From Catenulispora yoronensis (GTDB taxonomy: Bacteria; Actinomycetota; Actinomycetes; Streptomycetales; Catenulisporaceae): 64,000 nt of DNA. Positions within the stretch are counted from its first letter, which is position 1. Each line of letters begins with the position of its first letter. Position numbers and translations under genes: made by a program. The notes beneath the pieces are model-generated. The model was not told where the DNA came from and ran no database searches. It saw only the letters and a program-made list of their open reading frames with translations. The DNA lies in assembly GCF_039531695.1 (NCBI RefSeq), contig NZ_BAAAQN010000029.1, forward strand, positions 1-64,000, in the 5' to 3' direction. Shown here in pieces: positions 43,550-51,792 of this stretch.

Positions 43550-45483
43550 CGCCCGGCCTCCTGGAGTTCGCCGTCGCGCGGTTCGGGGAGGTCCCCGGCC
43601 GTCCGCTCGTCATGGGCCCGCTCGTCATGGGCCCGTTCGTCATGGTCCCGCTCGTAGGCGGTGATCAGGTCGCGGTAGCCGGTACAGCGCTCCACCAGGT
43701 CGAGGTGCGTGCCCTGGTCCACGATCCGGCCGTGCTCCAGGTACACCACCTCGTCGGCAAGCGCGATCGTCGCCTTGCGGTAGGCGACCACCAGCACCGT
43801 CGAGGCCAGCGTGCCCTCGCCGGCCGCCTCCCGCAGCCCGCCCAGGATCGCGGCCTCCACCTGCGGGTCGACGCTGGCGGTGCAGTCGTCCAGGATCAGC
43901 AGGCGCGGCTCCCGGATCAGCGCCCGGGCCAGCGCCAGGCGCTGGCGCTGGCCGCCGGACAGCGTGGCGCCGCGCTCGCCGATGACGGTGTCCAGGCCCT
44001 CGGGCAGCCGCTTCACGAACCGCTCGGCCTGCGCCAGCCGCAGCGCGGCCCAGATCCGCTCGTCGTCGGCGTCCCGGTCCAGGCGGATGTTGTCGCGGAT
44101 GCTGTCCTGGAACAGGAAGGTCTGCTGCGGCACCAGCGCGACCTGCGCCGGGACCTCGCCGCGGGCGAAGTCGCGCAGGTCGTGGCCGTTCAGCCGGACC
44201 GTGCCGGAGGTCGGGTCGGACAGCCGCGCCAGCAGCGAGGTCAGCGTGGACTTGCCGGCGCCGGTGGGCCCGACCAGGGCGATCGTGGCGCCGGGGCGCA
44301 GGGTCAGGGAGACGTCCCGCAGGATGTCCTGGCCGTCGTAGCCGAAGCCGACGTGGTCCAGTTCGACGGTCGCGGCGCTGGAGGCGGCCGCCGGGGTCCC
44401 GGTCCCGGTCCCGTCCTCGCCGGTAGTGGCGGGGGCGACATCGGCGCCGAACTCCATGTCGCCGCGCGCGTCCAGCACGGCCTTCACCCGCTCGTACCCG
44501 ACGACCGCGCGCGGCAGCTCGCCGAGCACCCAGCCGATGGCCCGCAGCGGGAACGCGAGCAGCGTGATCAGGTAGGCGATCTGCACGACCTGGCCGGGCT
44601 CGACCGCCCCGGACGCCACCCGGGAGGTGCCGATCAGCAGCGCGACCAGCACGCCGAGGTTCGGCACCGCCTCCAGCGCCGGGTCGAAGAAGGCCCGGGC
44701 CCGGCCGGCGGCGATGTTCGCGTCGCGCAGCCGGTCGGCGGCGGTGGCGAAGCGCTCGGTCTCGACGTCCTCCCGGCCCAGCGTCTTCACGACCAGGCCG
44801 CCGTCGAACGACTCGTGCGCGATCTCGGCGACGCCGGCCCGCTGCTCCTGCGCGGCGGCCAGCCGGGGCGCGGCGAACCGCTGGTAGACGGTGTTCAGCA
44901 CGATGATCGCCGGGAACAGCAGGAAGCCGACGATCGCCAGCACCGGGTCGGTGAGCAGCATCGACACCAGGGCCGCGACCATCATGATCAGCACGCCCAG
45001 CGACATCGGCAGCGGCGCGATGAACTGCCAGGCCATGTCGACGTCGGACCCGGCGTTGGACAGCAGCTGCCCGGTCGGGTGGCGGCGGTGCCAGGACAGC
45101 GGCAGCTGGAGGTAGCGCTCGGAGACCGAGCGGCGGTAGCGGGCCTGGAGCCGGAACTGCATCACGCCGGCCAGCAGCCGCCGGCCGATGATGCCCAGCA
45201 CCTTGGCCAGGGCCACCCCGAGGATCAGCACCCCGGCGCCGAGCGTGGCCCCGACCGGGGCCTTGCCGTCGCGGAACGCCGGGAGTACCGCATGGTCGGT
45301 GGCCCAGCCCACGGCCCAGGCCGATCCGACCGTCATGACGCCGTAGACGGCGCTGCCGGCGACCGCCGCCGCGAAGACCCTCGGCTCGGTCCGGATCGCG
45401 ATCCCGAGCAGGCCGAACCCCCGCCGCAGGATGGATTTCTGCGTGCGCGCAGCGGACTGCAAACTCTCCGTACTCAACTCCAC
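43546..45483 (-). CDS. ABC exporter subunit with degenerate ATPase site
   Basis: 645 aa, first of the exporter pair. Walker A GPTGAGKSTLTS and signature LSGGQRQRLALARAL are canonical, but Walker B is LLILDDCTASVDP (catalytic Glu replaced by Asp) and the H-loop His is Tyr in VLVVAYRKAT. This forms the non-hydrolysing site of an asymmetric heterodimer. Helices span about 30-320. The C-terminus has HDERA repeats from a 15-bp tandem at about 43606-43650. Starts 128 bp after the response regulator gene end. Confidence 0.93.
   Translation of the reverse strand: MELSTESLQSAARTQKSILRRGFGLLGIAIRTEPRVFAAAVAGSAVYGVMTVGSAWAVGWATDHAVLPAFRDGKAPVGATLGAGVLILGVALAKVLGIIGRRLLAGVMQFRLQARYRRSVSERYLQLPLSWHRRHPTGQLLSNAGSDVDMAWQFIAPLPMSLGVLIMMVAALVSMLLTDPVLAIVGFLLFPAIIVLNTVYQRFAAPRLAAAQEQRAGVAEIAHESFDGGLVVKTLGREDVETERFATAADRLRDANIAAGRARAFFDPALEAVPNLGVLVALLIGTSRVASGAVEPGQVVQIAYLITLLAFPLRAIGWVLGELPRAVVGYERVKAVLDARGDMEFGADVAPATTGEDGTGTGTPAAASSAATVELDHVGFGYDGQDILRDVSLTLRPGATIALVGPTGAGKSTLTSLLARLSDPTSGTVRLNGHDLRDFARGEVPAQVALVPQQTFLFQDSIRDNIRLDRDADDERIWAALRLAQAERFVKRLPEGLDTVIGERGATLSGGQRQRLALARALIREPRLLILDDCTASVDPQVEAAILGGLREAAGEGTLASTVLVVAYRKATIALADEVVYLEHGRIVDQGTHLDLVERCTGYRDLITAYERDHDERAHDERAHDERTAGDLPEPRDGELQEAGR
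43606..43650 (-). repeat. 15-bp tandem repeat coding HDERA
   Basis: Three copies of CTCGTCATGGGCCCG-like 15-bp units, coding DHDERAHDERAHDER near the C-terminus of the exporter subunit. Confidence 0.85.
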
Positions 45484-45544
45484 CGCCCTTACCCCAAAGC
45501 CGACACCGTGCCCCGGCTACACAATGGCGGACAACGCCTCACGA

Positions 45545-45577
45545 GGTAAAACCCATTCCAGAACTTCGGGTGTTACC
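45545..45577. promoter_or_regulatory. inverted repeat between response regulator and ABC exporter genes
   Basis: GGTAAAACCC (45545-45554) and GGGTGTTACC (45568-45577) pair at 9 of 10 positions across 13 bp. It is 62-94 bp upstream of the exporter start and 34 bp past the regulator stop; it could be an operator or a terminator. Confidence 0.5.
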
Positions 45578-45610
45578 CCCGGTTTGTCGCACGGTGCCGG
45601 ACGCCACCGG

Positions 45611-46273
45611 TCACGACCCGACCACGACCAGTCCCACCTCGTACGCGTACACCACGGCCTGGACCCGGTCGCGCAGTTCGAGCTTCGGCAGGATCCGGCT
45701 CACATGAGTCTTCACCGTGGCCTCCGACAGGTGCAGGGTCTCCGCGATCTCGGCGTTGGACCGGCCGCGGGCGATCTCCACCAGGACCTCCCGCTCGCGG
45801 TCGGTGAGCCGCTCCAGGCGGACGTCGGCGCGGGGTCCGCCGGCCGCGGGCGACTGGCGGACGAACGCCTCGATGAGCTGGCGGGTGACGCGCGGGGCCA
45901 CCACCCCGTCCCCGGCCGCCACGGTGCGGATCCCGGCTATCAGCTCGGAGGGGTGGGCGTTCTTCAGCAGGAACCCGGCAGCCCCGGCGCGCAGCGCGGC
46001 GAAGGCGTACTCGTCCAGGTCGAAGGTGGTGAGGATGAGGACCTGGGAGGGCAGCGCGGCGGCGGTGATGCGCGCGGTGGCCTCGATCCCGTCGACGCCG
46101 GGCATGCGGACGTCCATCAGGACGATGTCCGGGCGCAGGTCCGCGGTGCGGGCGACGGCTTCGATCCCGTCGCCGGCCTCGCCGACGACCGAGAAGTCGG
46201 GCTGCGCCTCCAGCACCATTCGGAAGCCCATGCGCAGCAAGGGGGCGTCGTCGACCAGCAGGACCGTGATCAC
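45611..46273 (-). CDS. NarL/FixJ-family response regulator
   Basis: 220 aa. Receiver domain (1-120) with VDDAPLLRMG acidic pair, phosphoacceptor Asp in DIVLMDVRMPG, Thr in LILTTFD and Lys in FLLKNAHP. The LuxR-type HTH (about 150-215) reads LTDREREVLVEIARGRSNAE and IAETLHLSEATVKTHVSRIL. It overlaps the kinase stop by ATGA, so the two form one two-component system. Probable targets are the flanking ABC transporters. Confidence 0.94.
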   Translation of the reverse strand: MITVLLVDDAPLLRMGFRMVLEAQPDFSVVGEAGDGIEAVARTADLRPDIVLMDVRMPGVDGIEATARITAAALPSQVLILTTFDLDEYAFAALRAGAAGFLLKNAHPSELIAGIRTVAAGDGVVAPRVTRQLIEAFVRQSPAAGGPRADVRLERLTDREREVLVEIARGRSNAEIAETLHLSEATVKTHVSRILPKLELRDRVQAVVYAYEVGLVVVGS

Positions 46274-47634
46274 GGGGCGTCACCGGCCGCCCGGGGCCCT
46301 GCTGCCCGGGACCCTGCTGCCCGGGATCCGGCCGCGGGCGTGGCGCACGACGCGACCGAGACCTCCACCGCCGCCGGAACCGGCACACGGGCCCGCACCC
46401 GCCAGCCGCGGCCGCCCGGTCGCGGGCCGGCGTCCAGCGTGCCGCCGAACACCGCGACCCGCTCCCGCATGCCGGCGATGCCATGGCCGCCGACGCCGAC
46501 GCCGAGGTCTTGAGCGAGGTCGAAGTCGAAGCCGGGGCCGGAGCCGAGGTCGGCACCGGCCACCCCGTCGTCGACCACCACCACCTCGACCGCCTCCTGG
46601 CTGTAGCTCAGCGCCACGCGCGCCGACACCCCGCGCCCGGCATGCTTGCGCGTGTTGTTCAGCGCCTCCTGCACGACCCGGTAGACGGCCAGCTCCACCC
46701 CCGGCGTCACCTCCGGCCGGGCCCCGCCGACCACCAGCTCCACCGGCAGCCCGGCCAGCCGGACCTCGGTCAGCAGCGTGTCCAGCTGGGCCAGCCCCGG
46801 CTGCGGGTGCAGTTCGGCCATCGTCCCGGACCCCGACCCGCGCAGCACGCCGAGCACCCGCTGCATGTCCGTGATCGCCTGCCGGCCGACCTCCGAGGCC
46901 CGCGCCACGGCCTCGGCCGCCCGGTCCGGGGTGGTGTGCATGGCGAACGAGGCGCCGTCGGTCAGCGCGACCATGACCGACAGGCTGTGCGTCACCACGT
47001 CGTGCACCTCGCGGGCGATCGACGCGCGTTCGGAGGCGGCGGCGATCTGGGCCTGCTGGTCGCGTTCGAACTCCAGCCGGCGTGCCCGCTCCACCAGGGA
47101 GTCCAGATAGGCCCGGCGAGTCCTGGTGTTGATGCCGAGGACCGTCGCGGCGGTCACCATGCCGGACAGGAAGACGAATTTGCGCACCCAGCCCGGCTCG
47201 CGCGCCCAATGCGCGGTGGAGGCCAGCACCGCGCCGAACTCCATCACGGCGACCGCGCCGAGGGTGTACCGCAGGGCGGCGTGCGCGGCCACCGAGTACA
47301 GCGCTATCAGCAGACTGATGTCGACCAGCGGGATCAGCAGCGCGGTCAGGTACTGCACCAGGCCGCAGAACGCGATCACGGCGAAGACCGGGACCGGATG
47401 GCGGCGCCGGAGGACCAGCGGCACGAACATGCCGAACAGCAGCGCCCACGCGGCGTACGCGCGGACGTGGTCGTGCACGAAGACATGCGTCCCCGCCGGA
47501 AGCATCAGCACCGCGACGAGCAGGGTGTCGGCGGCCACGGTCTTCCCGGCCGCCCACCCCTGCACCCGGGTCAGGACGCCCTGAAGACCCCGGCGGGCGC
47601 CGGGGTCTTCAGGGTGCACAGCGGTCAGGGTCAC
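46270..47634 (-). CDS. sensor histidine kinase (HisKA_3 type)
   Basis: 454 aa from GTG 47634, overlapping the ABC-2 permease stop. Five to six N-terminal helices (about 35-190) with only short loops make a sensor that likely sees the membrane or a transporter. The dimerisation motif SIAREVHDVVTHSLSVM gives the phosphoacceptor His, and the ATPase domain has EALNNTRKHAG and GHGIAGMRERV. The C-terminus has 15-bp repeats coding AAGSR/AAGPR. A 15-bp perfect hairpin lies in codons 8-18. Confidence 0.93.
   Translation of the reverse strand: MTLTAVHPEDPGARRGLQGVLTRVQGWAAGKTVAADTLLVAVLMLPAGTHVFVHDHVRAYAAWALLFGMFVPLVLRRRHPVPVFAVIAFCGLVQYLTALLIPLVDISLLIALYSVAAHAALRYTLGAVAVMEFGAVLASTAHWAREPGWVRKFVFLSGMVTAATVLGINTRTRRAYLDSLVERARRLEFERDQQAQIAAASERASIAREVHDVVTHSLSVMVALTDGASFAMHTTPDRAAEAVARASEVGRQAITDMQRVLGVLRGSGSGTMAELHPQPGLAQLDTLLTEVRLAGLPVELVVGGARPEVTPGVELAVYRVVQEALNNTRKHAGRGVSARVALSYSQEAVEVVVVDDGVAGADLGSGPGFDFDLAQDLGVGVGGHGIAGMRERVAVFGGTLDAGPRPGGRGWRVRARVPVPAAVEVSVASCATPAAGSRAAGSRAAGPRAAGDAP
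47581..47612 (-). promoter_or_regulatory. perfect 15-bp-stem hairpin inside the start of the kinase gene
   Basis: CTGAAGACCCCGGCG (47581-47595) is the exact reverse complement of 47598-47612, with a 2-bp spacer. It begins 22 nt after the kinase GTG. A stem this long and exact in coding sequence is unusual; it could slow ribosomes or trim kinase expression below that of the ABC transporter. Confidence 0.8.
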
Positions 47635-48488
47635 GCGTCTCGCTTCTTCATCAGGTAGGCCGCCACCACGAACGTGGCCACGGCGTACCCGACGAACAGC
47701 GCGAATCCGGGCCACGGCCGCATCTGTCCGGACGCCTCGGTGTGCACCACCAGCAGCGCCTGGCCGGCGTTGCTCGGCAGGTACGGATTGACCTTGTCGC
47801 CGAACGAGGTGAAGTTCAAGACCTCGCCGAGGACCGGAAGCACCAGCAGCGTGGCGAACAGCGCCGCGATGGCGCCGGCGGTGCTGCGGATGATGGTGCC
47901 CAGGCCGACGCCGAGCAGGCCGACCACGGTCAGGTACAGGCCGGTGCCGAAGACGATGCGCAGCGCGCCCGGCGTCGACAGGTCGGCCTGGATGTGCTTG
48001 CTGCCGAAGAAGGTCTGGCCGATGAAGAAGCAGGCGAAGGCGGTCACGGTGGTGGTGATCCACACCGCGGCGGCGAAGACCGCCGCCTTGGCCCACAGCA
48101 CCGGCAGGCGCCGCGGCACCGCCGACAGGCTGGCGCGGATCATGCCGGTGGAGTACTCACCGGTGACCACCATGACGCCGAGGACGCCGACCGCGAGCTG
48201 GGCGAGGAAGTAGCCGCGCAGCGGGACGGTGATGGCGTCGAACTCGCGCCGCCGCACCTGGGGCATGGTGTCCCACTTCTTGGTGATCACCAGGCTGAAC
48301 AGCAGGCCCAGCGCGATCATGGCGCCGCAGCCGACGAGCAGCGACCAGTAGGAGGAGCGCAGGGAGCGGAACTTGATCCACTCGCTGGTCAGGACGCGGG
48401 TCTGGGTGACCTTGCCGGTGTGGGGGCGGCGGGTCGCGGCGGCGGTCGGGATGCCGGACTCGGCGCCGGTGCCGGTGAGGGCGGTCAT
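47631..48488 (-). CDS. ABC-2 type transporter permease
   Basis: 285 aa with six predicted helices. N-terminus reads TSEWIKFRSLRSSYWSLL, the usual ABC-2 permease opening (E-W-x-K-x-R-S). A central helix pair follows EYSTGMIRASLSAVPRR, a conserved loop near the ATPase contact. Resembles bacitracin/lantibiotic-type exporters. Coupled by ATGA to the ATPase and by GTGA to the kinase gene. Confidence 0.9.
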   Translation of the reverse strand: MTALTGTGAESGIPTAAATRRPHTGKVTQTRVLTSEWIKFRSLRSSYWSLLVGCGAMIALGLLFSLVITKKWDTMPQVRRREFDAITVPLRGYFLAQLAVGVLGVMVVTGEYSTGMIRASLSAVPRRLPVLWAKAAVFAAAVWITTTVTAFACFFIGQTFFGSKHIQADLSTPGALRIVFGTGLYLTVVGLLGVGLGTIIRSTAGAIAALFATLLVLPVLGEVLNFTSFGDKVNPYLPSNAGQALLVVHTEASGQMRPWPGFALFVGYAVATFVVAAYLMKKRDA

Positions 48489-49486
48489 GCGGTCACCTCG
48501 ACGTCAGGGTTCGAGTCGGTCTCCGAGCCGGTGTTCGAGCCGGTGGCCGGGGCGGCCACGGGCTTGGCGGTCCCGGTTCCGGAAGCGGGCGCGCGGTACT
48601 CGACAGCGTCGTTGGTCAGCTCCATGAACGCCTCCTCCAGCGACGCCTCCTTCGGGGCCAGCTCGAACAGCGTGATCTGGTTCTCGGCGGCGATGGTGCC
48701 GATGCGGTCGCTGGTGAGGCCGGCGACGGTCAGCGTGCCCTCCTCGGCGGAGGAGACGGTGACGTCCGGCCCGGCCAGCAGCTCCCGCAGCCGCGCGGCG
48801 TGCGGGCTGCGCACCTTCACGCTGCCGGAGGAGGCCCGGGAGATGAACTCGGCGACCGAGGTGTCGGCGATCAGCCGGCCCTGCCCGATCACGATCAGGT
48901 GTTCGGCGGTCAGCGCCATCTCGCTCATCAGGTGGCTGGAGACGAACACCGTGCGGCCCTCGGACGCCAGGTCCTTCAGCAGGTTCCGGATCCACAGGAT
49001 GCCCTCGGGGTCGAGCCCGTTCACCGGCTCGTCCAGGATCAGCGTGTCCGGGTCGCCGAGCAGCGCGCTGGCGATGCCGAGGCGCTGGCCCATGCCCAGG
49101 GAGAACCCGCCGGCCCGCTTGCGCGCCACCTCCCGCAGCCCGACGACGTCGATCACCTCGTCCACCCGCGAGCGCGGGATGCCGGTGGTGGCGGCCAGCG
49201 CCAGCAGGTGGTTGTACGCGGTGCGGCCGGTATGGATCGCCTTGGCCTCCAGCAGCGCGCCGACCTCGTGCAGCGGCGCGGTGTGCTCGGCGTAGGCCTT
49301 GCCGTTCACCGTCACGCTGCCCGAGCTCGGCCGGTCCAGGCCCAGGATCATCCGCATGGTCGTCGACTTGCCGGCCCCGTTGGGACCCAGGAACCCGGTG
49401 ACGATGCCCGGGCGCACGGTGAAGGACAAGTCGGCCACGGCGGTCTTGGCGCCGTAGCGTTTCGTCAGGCTTCTTGCCTCGATCAT
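48485..49486 (-). CDS. ABC transporter ATP-binding protein (BcrA-like)
   Basis: 333 aa. Walker A GPNGAGKSTTMRM, signature FSLGMGQRLGIASALL (the degenerate SLGMGQR of BcrA/LanF-type ATPases), Walker B TLILDEPVNGLDPEG and H-loop FVSSHLMSEM. The C-terminal ~35 residues are low-complexity Thr/Ser/Gly/Asp. First gene of the operon ATPase-permease-kinase-regulator, an arrangement linked to peptide-antibiotic sensing and defence. Paired palindromes lie 70-105 bp upstream. Confidence 0.93.
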   Translation of the reverse strand: MIEARSLTKRYGAKTAVADLSFTVRPGIVTGFLGPNGAGKSTTMRMILGLDRPSSGSVTVNGKAYAEHTAPLHEVGALLEAKAIHTGRTAYNHLLALAATTGIPRSRVDEVIDVVGLREVARKRAGGFSLGMGQRLGIASALLGDPDTLILDEPVNGLDPEGILWIRNLLKDLASEGRTVFVSSHLMSEMALTAEHLIVIGQGRLIADTSVAEFISRASSGSVKVRSPHAARLRELLAGPDVTVSSAEEGTLTVAGLTSDRIGTIAAENQITLFELAPKEASLEEAFMELTNDAVEYRAPASGTGTAKPVAAPATGSNTGSETDSNPDVEVTA

Positions 49487-49556
49487 GGGTCCACGTTAGA
49501 AAAACCGGCGCCTCCGGTCGTCCGCCGCGATGGCGAGTCCCGGCGGACGCCGTCTG

Positions 49557-49591
49557 CATCGCGCGATGTACCCGGGGTGCATCGCGCGATG
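49557..49591. promoter_or_regulatory. two identical CATCGCGCGATG palindromes, 23 bp apart
   Basis: The exact 12-bp palindrome occurs at 49557-49568 and 49580-49591. The outer bases also match as an inverted repeat (CTG... and ...CAG), so the whole block 49554-49594 is near-symmetric. Centre-to-centre spacing of 23 bp is about two helical turns, ideal for two dimers on one face. It lies 71-105 bp upstream of the ABC ATPase gene start. Confidence 0.8.
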
Positions 49592-49599
49592 CAGCCGTA

Positions 49600-49623
49600 C
49601 CGGTGCGCCGATCAGCGCACCGG
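49600..49623 (-). terminator. hairpin overlapping the hisF stop codon
   Basis: CCGGTGCGC (49600-49608) pairs with GCGCACCGG (49615-49623) around 6 bases that include the hisF stop (49612-49614). It probably ends hisF transcription before the ABC operon promoter. Confidence 0.6.
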
Positions 49624-50400
49624 GTAGCCCGACTCGCGCAGCGAGGACTTCACCTCGCCGATCGACACGTCGCCGAAGTGGAACACCGAGGCGGCCAGCA
49701 CCGCGTCCGCGCCGACGCCGACCGCCGGGGCGAAGTGGCCGACCGCGCCGGCCCCGCCGGAGGCGATCAGCGGGACCGTGACGGCCGCCCGGACCGCCGC
49801 GAGCATCTCCAGGTCGAAGCCCTGCTTCATGCCGTCGGCGTCGATCGAGTTCAGCAGGATCTCGCCGGCGCCGAGCTCGGCGGCGCGCGCCGCCCACGCC
49901 ACGGCGTCGATGCCGGTGGAGCGGCGGCCGCCGTGCGTGGTGACCTCGTAGCCGGACGCGGTGTGCACGCCCTCGGGGCAGCGGCGGGCGTCGACGGACA
50001 GCACCAGGACCTGGTTGCCGAAGCGGTCGGCGATCTCGGCGATCAGCTCGGGGTGGGCCACGGCGGCGGTGTTGACGCCGACCTTGTCGGCGCCGGCGCG
50101 CAGCAGCCGGTCGACGTCGTCGGCGGAGCGGACGCCGCCGCCGACGGTGAGCGGGATGAACACCTGGTCGGCGGTGCGGCCCACGACGTCGTAGACGGTG
50201 CCGCGGGCGTCGGAGGAGGCGGTGACGTCCAGGAACGTCAGCTCGTCGGCGCCGGCGGCGTCGTAGGCGCGGGCCAGCTCCACCGGGTCGCCGGCGTCGC
50301 GCAGGTTCTCGAAGTTGACGCCCTTCACCACGCGGCCGGCGTCGACGTCCAGGCACGGGATCACGCGGACGGCCAGCTGGCCGAGGGCGGCGGTGCTCAC
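49612..50400 (-). CDS. hisF: imidazole glycerol phosphate synthase cyclase subunit
   Basis: 262 aa from a GTG start. Makes IGP and AICAR using ammonia from HisH. Catalytic Asp in VIPCLDVDAGRVVKGVNF and second Asp in ASGGAGAVGHF/LLNSIDADG region are present, as is ELTFLDVTAS. Length normal. Lies 86 bp downstream of ridA; the spacer repeats CCCGGCCGG. Confidence 0.96.
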   Translation of the reverse strand: MSTAALGQLAVRVIPCLDVDAGRVVKGVNFENLRDAGDPVELARAYDAAGADELTFLDVTASSDARGTVYDVVGRTADQVFIPLTVGGGVRSADDVDRLLRAGADKVGVNTAAVAHPELIAEIADRFGNQVLVLSVDARRCPEGVHTASGYEVTTHGGRRSTGIDAVAWAARAAELGAGEILLNSIDADGMKQGFDLEMLAAVRAAVTVPLIASGGAGAVGHFAPAVGVGADAVLAASVFHFGDVSIGEVKSSLRESGYPVR

Positions 50401-50486
50401 GTTCGGCTCCTCATCAGGGTTCGATCTGTCTGTACTTGTTCAATCTGTGCTTGCCCGGCCGAATCGGTCTGCCCGGCCGGACCGGC

Positions 50487-50912
50487 TCACTCGGCGGGGG
50501 CGGCCTGCCCGGCCGGCTCGGCGGGGACGGTCCGGTAGGCGTCCAGCTCGACCTCCACCAGCATCCCGGGGTCGACCAGCGCGGAGACCACCAGCATGGT
50601 GGCGGCCGGCGGGCACTCGCCGAAGACCTCGGCGTGCGCCCGGCCCACGGCGTCGACGTCGCGCGCGTGCGCCACGTACCAGCGGGTGCGGACCACGTCG
50701 GCGAGCTCGAAGCCGGCCTCGGCCAGCGCCTTGCGCGCGATGTCCAGCGCGACCTTCATCTGGGTGTAGGGGTCGCCGTTGCCCTGGACCACGCCGTCGA
50801 TGGTGGCGGTGCACCCCGAGACCCAGGCGTGGGGGCCGGCGACCACCAGGCGGGAGTAGCCGTACTTGGCCTCCCACGGGCCACCCGAACCGATCCGCTG
50901 GACATTGCTCAT
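50487..50912 (-). CDS. RidA-family protein
   Basis: 141 aa from ATG 50912, 4 bp after the hisA stop; GTG 50924 is a poorer start. RidA proteins hydrolyse reactive enamine/imine intermediates from PLP enzymes. Motifs: YSRLVVAGPHAWVSGCTA, QMKVALDIARKALAEAGF, DVVRTRWYV and LVDPGMLVEVELDAYR, where the last contains the conserved Glu; the usual Arg position is VTRW-like (RTRWYV). Sits between hisA and hisF. Confidence 0.9.
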   Translation of the reverse strand: MSNVQRIGSGGPWEAKYGYSRLVVAGPHAWVSGCTATIDGVVQGNGDPYTQMKVALDIARKALAEAGFELADVVRTRWYVAHARDVDAVGRAHAEVFGECPPAATMLVVSALVDPGMLVEVELDAYRTVPAEPAGQAAPAE

Positions 50913-50916
50913 CTTC

Positions 50917-51648
50917 TCACGCACTCCTGGTGAGTTCGAGGGCTGCTTCGAGCGTGAAGGCGCCCGCGTAGAGCGCCTTGCCGACGATAGCGCCCTCGAC
51001 GCCGATCGGCACGAGTGTGGCCAGGGCCGCCAGATCCTCCAGCGAGGACACGCCGCCGGAGGCGACGACCGGCTTGTCGGTGGCGGCGCAGACGTTGCGC
51101 AGCAGCTCCAGGTTCGGGCCGGTGAGGGTGCCGTCGCGGTTCACGTCGGTGACGACGTACCGTGCGCAGCCGTCGGCGTCCAGGCGGGCCAGCACGTCGT
51201 ACAGCTCGCCGCCGTCCTTGGTCCAGCCGCGCGCGGACAGCGTGGTGCCGCGCACGTCGAGGCCGACGGCGATCTTGTCGCCGTGCTCGCCGATGGCCTT
51301 GCGCACCCACTCCGGGGTCTCCAGGGCCGCGGTGCCCAGGTTGACGCGCTCGCAGCCGGTGGCCAGGGCCCGGGTCAGCGACTCGTCGTCGCGGATGCCG
51401 CCGGAGAGCTCGACCCGCACGTCGAGCTTGCGGACGACGTCGGCGAGCAGTTCGGCGTTGGAGCCGCGGCCGAAGGCGGCGTCCAGGTCGACCAGGTGGA
51501 TCCACTCGGCGCCGGCCTGCTGCCAGGCCAGCGCGGCCGCGAGCGGGTCGCCGTAGGAGGTCTCCGAGCCCGCGGCGCCCTGCACGAGGCGGACGGCCTG
51601 GCCGTCGGCGACGTCGACGGCGGGGAGGAGTTCGAGGTAGCCGGGCAT
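50917..51648 (-). CDS. priA: phosphoribosyl isomerase HisA/PriA
   Basis: 243 aa. Isomerises ProFAR in histidine synthesis; the actinobacterial PriA form also acts as TrpF on PRA. Catalytic Asp in LLPAVDVADGQAVRL, AAFGRGSNAELL (PriA-type loop) and the second Asp in YVVTDVNRDGTLTGPN are intact. No separate trpF gene lies with the trp genes in this window, which supports dual function. Overlaps nothing; followed by ridA at 4 bp. Confidence 0.95.
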   Translation of the reverse strand: MPGYLELLPAVDVADGQAVRLVQGAAGSETSYGDPLAAALAWQQAGAEWIHLVDLDAAFGRGSNAELLADVVRKLDVRVELSGGIRDDESLTRALATGCERVNLGTAALETPEWVRKAIGEHGDKIAVGLDVRGTTLSARGWTKDGGELYDVLARLDADGCARYVVTDVNRDGTLTGPNLELLRNVCAATDKPVVASGGVSSLEDLAALATLVPIGVEGAIVGKALYAGAFTLEAALELTRSA

Positions 51649-51694
51649 CGCTGTGAGTCCTTGGGTCTGCCGGGCCGTTCCTGGGAACGGGCGT

Positions 51695-51759
51695 TGAGAA
51701 CGGATGCTGAGAACGGATGCTGATGAACGGGTGCTGAGAACAGGTGCTGATGAGCGGGT
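51695..51759. repeat. five tandem ~13-bp repeats between hisH and hisA
   Basis: Units 51695-51707, 51708-51720, 51721-51734, 51735-51747 and 51748-51759 are variants of TGAGAACGGATGC. They fill half of the 144-bp hisH-hisA spacer, an unusually long gap for a his operon. Confidence 0.85.
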
Positions 51760-51792
51760 AAGGAAAACGGGCGCAGGAGCGGGCAGCCCGGG

